Shown piece after piece: positions 61,089 through 64,000 of a DNA stretch of 64,000 nt; the first letter of the stretch is position 1, and each line of letters begins with the position of its first letter. The stretch comes from Breoghania sp037026715 (GTDB lineage Bacteria > Pseudomonadota > Alphaproteobacteria > Rhizobiales > Stappiaceae). A program made the position numbers and the translations under genes. The stretch is from the NCBI RefSeq assembly GCF_037026715.1, contig NZ_JBANCG010000004.1, forward strand, positions 491,808 to 555,807. The letters are read 5' to 3'. Under the pieces are notes generated by a model. It saw nothing but the letters and a program-made list of their open reading frames with translations. It did not search any database and was not told the DNA's origin.

Positions 61089-63149
61089 TCAGTCCTCGGC
61101 GCCGGGAACCGGTTCATCATCCGCATCGCCATCGCCGCCATCGGCAAGCTCCTCGTCGGGAGCCGGCACCGCCTCGTCCGCGGGCTCATCCTCCAGCACC
61201 CGCACGTCCACCACCTTGGCGCCGGGAAAGGCCTCCAGGACGGCGCTGACGGCGGGATCGGCCATGGCGTCGGAGACGATCTTGGCCTGCACGGCCTGCC
61301 GTTCCTCGTAGATCGTGGGACCAGCCTCGCCGCGCACGACGGAGACGATCCAGCGCTCGCCGGTCCACTCGCCGAGCCGGTGGCCGAGCTTGCCGGCGAC
61401 ATCGGCCTGCGCACCTTCGTCGATCACCACCTCGATGCGGCCCTGCTCGAATTTCACGAGCCGCATCTGCCGTTCGACGGCGAATTTAAGCGTCACCTCT
61501 CGGTGGCGCGCGCACAGCGCCGCGACATCCTCAAGGCTGGTGAGCCTTTCGCCGGCGGCAACCGCAGGCTGCGGTGCGGGATCGGGCTGCGGCGCGACTT
61601 CGGCATGCTCGTAGGCTTCCGGATCGGGAGCCGGTTCCGGGGCAAGTTTCGGGGCCGACCGCCCTCCGGCCACCGCGTGAAGCCGCGGACCTGAGGGGCT
61701 GACGGCACCGGACATCGTCGGACCGCCCTGGTAATCGCCGGGCCGGGGCGCAGAGCCCGCCATCGCGGCACCTTGCGTGGAGACTTGACCGCCACCCTGC
61801 GCGATGGGGCCAGCCGAGCCCGAACCGCCCGAACCGTTGCCTGAACCGCTCCCGGAAGCAGCCGCGTTCCCGCCGCCCTCGGCAAGAAGCCGCAGCGCCT
61901 CATCGGGCGTGGGAAGATCCGCCGCATAGCACAGCCGGACGAGCGCCATGTCGGCGGCCGCCAGCGGCTTGGGCGCGTTCTGGACTTCCGGGATCGCCTT
62001 GAGCAGCATCTGCCAGGCGCGGTTCAGTACCCGCATGGAGAGATCGCGCGCGAAGGCTTGGCCGCGCTGGCGCTCCATCTCGGTGACGGATGCGTCGTCG
62101 CCGGCGTCCGGCACGATCTTCAGCCTTGTGACCAGATGGACGAAATCGGCGAGATCGGTGAGCACGACGCCCGGATCCGCGCCGATATCGTATTGCGCGC
62201 GCAATTCCGACAGCGCGCCGGCGGCATCGCCCTTCATGGCGTGTTCGAAGAGATCGATCACCCGGGCCCGGTCGGCGAGCCCCAGCATGGAGCGCAGGTC
62301 TTCCGCCGTGATGCGTCCGGCCCCATGCGCCATGGCCTGGTCGAGCAGCGACAACGCGTCGCGCACCGAGCCCTCGGCGGCACGCGCCACCAGCGCCAGC
62401 GCCTCGTCCTCGATCTCCACCTTCTCCGCATCGGAGATGCGCCTGAGATGGGCGACCAGCGTTCCCGCTTCGATTCGGCGCAGGTCGAAGCGCTGGCAGC
62501 GCGACAGGACCGTGACCGGCACCTTGCGGATCTCGGTGGTGGCGAAGATGAACTTCACATGCTCCGGCGGCTCCTCGAGCGTCTTCAGCAGCCCGTTGAA
62601 GGCCGCGTTCGACAGCATGTGCACCTCGTCGATGATGTAGACCTTGTAGCGCGCAGAAACGGGGCGATAGCGCGCGGCGTCGGTGATCTCGCGAATGTCT
62701 GCGATGCCGGTATGGGAGGCGGCGTCCATCTCGATCACGTCGACATGGCGGCCTTCCATGATCGCCTGGCAATGGGTGCCGAGACGGTCGAGATGGATCG
62801 TCGGCTTGTCGATCTCGCCGGGAATCTCGAAATTCAGCGCCCGCGCCAATATGCGCGCCGTTGTCGTCTTGCCGACGCCGCGCACACCGGTAAGGATCCA
62901 ACCTTGCGCGATGCGGCCGGTGTCGAATGCATTGGAAAGGGTGCGCACCATCGGCTCCTGGCCGATGAGATCGTCGAAATTGCGCGGGCGGTACTTGCGT
63001 GCGAGAACCCGATAGGCGCCCTGGGACGGCTCGGAGGCTTGCTCGGACGTGTTTTCAGACGCACTCAGCGGCGCACCTTGCCCCGGTTCGGGCGGCGTTG
63101 CGGGCAGATCACCCGTCGTCTCGTCGTCGCTGGTGAGAGTGCCGTCCAC
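61089..63149 (-). CDS. dnaX: DNA polymerase III subunits gamma/tau
   Basis: Clamp-loader ATPase that assembles the beta clamp and couples polymerases at the fork. The 686-residue product has Walker A GVRGVGKTTTARILA (core at 91-96), the DEAD-type VYIIDEVHMLSN, the sensor region IFATTEIRKVPVTVLSRCQRF (about residues 195-215) and a long Gly/Ser/Pro-rich linker around residues 425-540 before the tau tail. The zinc-binding Cys set known from E. coli DnaX is absent: only Cys127 remains in that loop, as in rhizobial relatives. Translation starts at GTG 63149. The SRP RNA gene lies 134 bp upstream on the same strand. Confidence 0.95.
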   Translation of the reverse strand: MDGTLTSDDETTGDLPATPPEPGQGAPLSASENTSEQASEPSQGAYRVLARKYRPRNFDDLIGQEPMVRTLSNAFDTGRIAQGWILTGVRGVGKTTTARILARALNFEIPGEIDKPTIHLDRLGTHCQAIMEGRHVDVIEMDAASHTGIADIREITDAARYRPVSARYKVYIIDEVHMLSNAAFNGLLKTLEEPPEHVKFIFATTEIRKVPVTVLSRCQRFDLRRIEAGTLVAHLRRISDAEKVEIEDEALALVARAAEGSVRDALSLLDQAMAHGAGRITAEDLRSMLGLADRARVIDLFEHAMKGDAAGALSELRAQYDIGADPGVVLTDLADFVHLVTRLKIVPDAGDDASVTEMERQRGQAFARDLSMRVLNRAWQMLLKAIPEVQNAPKPLAAADMALVRLCYAADLPTPDEALRLLAEGGGNAAASGSGSGNGSGGSGSAGPIAQGGGQVSTQGAAMAGSAPRPGDYQGGPTMSGAVSPSGPRLHAVAGGRSAPKLAPEPAPDPEAYEHAEVAPQPDPAPQPAVAAGERLTSLEDVAALCARHREVTLKFAVERQMRLVKFEQGRIEVVIDEGAQADVAGKLGHRLGEWTGERWIVSVVRGEAGPTIYEERQAVQAKIVSDAMADPAVSAVLEAFPGAKVVDVRVLEDEPADEAVPAPDEELADGGDGDADDEPVPGAED

Positions 63150-63282
63150 CGGGCCGTCACGCCTTCATCCGGACCGCGTGGCTGCCGCGGCCGGCTTTGC
63201 AAGCGATCGCGCGCCGTGCGGAGAAACACAAATCCCGCGGGCCTTCGCCGGCCGACCGGTCCGGAGGCAGTCGCGGGGGAAA

Positions 63283-63390
63283 AGGGTGGGAGGTTGAGCA
63301 AACGTGACCCGCGCCGAAACTCGTTGGGGCTGCTTCCTTCCGGACCTGACCCGGTTGGCGAGTGGCTCGTCCACTGCCAACCTCCCGAGC
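63283..63390 (-). ncRNA. ffs: 4.5S signal recognition particle RNA
   Basis: RNA of the signal recognition particle, binding Ffh. On the minus strand the diagnostic domain IV sequence GGTCAGGTCCGGAAGGAAGC is present in full (asymmetric and symmetric loops). It is flanked by a long helix whose ends are GGGAGGTTG at the 5' side (63378-63386) and CAACCTCCC at the 3' side (63288-63296). A short T-run (CCCTTTTCC) follows. The position just upstream of dnaX is the normal one. The exact ends are estimated from the terminal helix. Confidence 0.93.
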
Positions 63391-63394
63391 CCGT

Positions 63395-63423
63395 TATATC
63401 AGGATTGAGGTGGGGATTGGCAA
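63395..63423 (-). promoter_or_regulatory. Sigma-70-type promoter of the SRP RNA gene
   Basis: On the minus strand TTGCCA (63418-63423), 17 bp, then GATATA (63395-63400). Transcription would start within about ten bases at the 5' end of the RNA, matching the start of the terminal helix. Confidence 0.65.
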
Positions 63424-63570
63424 GGGGGTAGGAACGGATAAGAACAAGGCTGGTGAAAACACACCCGCCGGGGACGCGTTCCGCGCGTCTTTCGCCTCCT
63501 CTCCACCCGCAACCGAAACCGTTTTACAAAGCTGTTCTTGGGCAGCTCCCTCCAGCTCCAAGGAGCCACG

Positions 63571-63993
63571 ATGACAGACGAATTCACCCTCGACCCGCGT
63601 CTGGAAGCAGACAGCATCAGCCTCACCGACATGCCGCTTTCGCATGTGCGGCTGATGAACGATGCCCGCTTTCCCTGGCTGGTGCTGGTGCCGCGGAAAA
63701 CGGGGCTTGAGGAACTGGCGGATCTGGAAGCGGGAGAACGCACGTTGCTGATGGAGGAAATCGCCCACGCTTCCAGCGTGCTCCGGCAGGCCACCAGCTG
63801 CGACAAGATCAATGTCGGCGCGCTCGGCAACGTGGTGCGCCAGCTCCACGTCCACGTCATTGCCCGTTTCGAGGGCGACGACGCCTGGGACGGCCCGGTG
63901 TGGGGTGTCGGCGAGCCGGAGCCCTATGACGATGAGGCCCGCGAGCGCATGTGTGAGGAGCTCATCAGCCGCCTTCGCGTGCGGTCCCGCTAG
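63571..63993 (+). CDS. HIT-family protein
   Basis: Histidine-triad nucleotide-binding/hydrolase protein, 140 residues. The triad region reads QLHVHVIAR: the central catalytic-type His93 and His95 are present while the first triad position is Gln91, as in many alphaproteobacterial members. The N-terminal half has LMNDARFPWLVLVPRKTG, where strands of the nucleotide pocket lie. Substrate is unknown; relatives hydrolyse nucleoside phosphoramidates or dinucleotides. ATG at 63571 has AAGGAGCCACG upstream. It is divergent from the SRP RNA-dnaX group, and 7 bases remain after its stop codon before the window ends. Confidence 0.93.
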   Translation: MTDEFTLDPRLEADSISLTDMPLSHVRLMNDARFPWLVLVPRKTGLEELADLEAGERTLLMEEIAHASSVLRQATSCDKINVGALGNVVRQLHVHVIARFEGDDAWDGPVWGVGEPEPYDDEARERMCEELISRLRVRSR

Positions 63994-64000
63994 CGCATGT

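Overview
The window is GC-rich, densely coded DNA, almost certainly from the chromosome of an alphaproteobacterium of the Hyphomicrobiales (Rhizobiales) type. Evidence for this is the SmoEFGK-SmoS-MtlK-XylB polyol cluster, a RegB/RegA (ActS/ActR) redox pair, a DUF2852 protein, a rhizobial-type DnaX, a heat-shock promoter with the alphaproteobacterial -10 form, and dispersed palindromic intergenic repeats. I cannot fix the genus. There is no prophage, insertion sequence, CRISPR array or tRNA gene that I can see.

Layout. 1-8.0 kb: the 5' part of dnaK (minus) with a sigma-32-like promoter, alkB, a DMT-family permease with a possible 26-residue membrane peptide behind it, a membrane chemoreceptor, a LacI-type regulator with a palindromic candidate operator, a glyoxalase-related protein and an ArsC/Spx-type protein. 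8.0-13.3 kb: replication genes dnaN and dnaA on the minus strand, separated by a strong terminator, then a rhodanese, a 1.2-kb non-coding stretch rich in GANTC sites, and rpsT. 13.6-25.7 kb: housekeeping genes (enoyl-CoA hydratase, mutM, ubiE-ubiB, dapB, gpmA, recF, a YgjP-type metallopeptidase, DUF2852, regA, regB, secB).

25.7-41.3 kb is a sugar-alcohol catabolic island. A ROK regulator is followed by frk-zwf-pgl-edd, which converts fructose to the Entner-Doudoroff intermediate KDPG. Next come smoEFGK (ABC uptake of sorbitol/mannitol), smoS and mtlK (oxidation to fructose) and xylB. A nearly identical 37-38-bp operator/promoter element precedes both transcription units, which predicts one regulon under the ROK protein.

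41.4-47.3 kb: marR-hmgA (tyrosine/homogentisate catabolism), an Ldh-family dehydrogenase, and an unusual 831-residue fusion of a degenerate pyrophosphatase-like domain, an unrecognised middle region and a HAD phosphatase. 47.4-56.0 kb: a yej-type peptide/microcin ABC importer with two tandem binding proteins and a PIN-domain toxin-antitoxin pair built into the operon before yejF. 56.0-60.0 kb: two tandem double-receiver proteins and a cytoplasmic FIST-domain chemoreceptor, with no cheA or cheW nearby. 60.0-64.0 kb: recR, ybaB, dnaX and the 4.5S SRP RNA gene on the minus strand, then a HIT protein.

The best candidates for something undescribed are the PPase-X-HAD fusion (44769-47264), the FIST-MCP plus double-REC signalling group (56031-59880), the shared ROK operator, and the toxin-antitoxin pair inside the yej operon.
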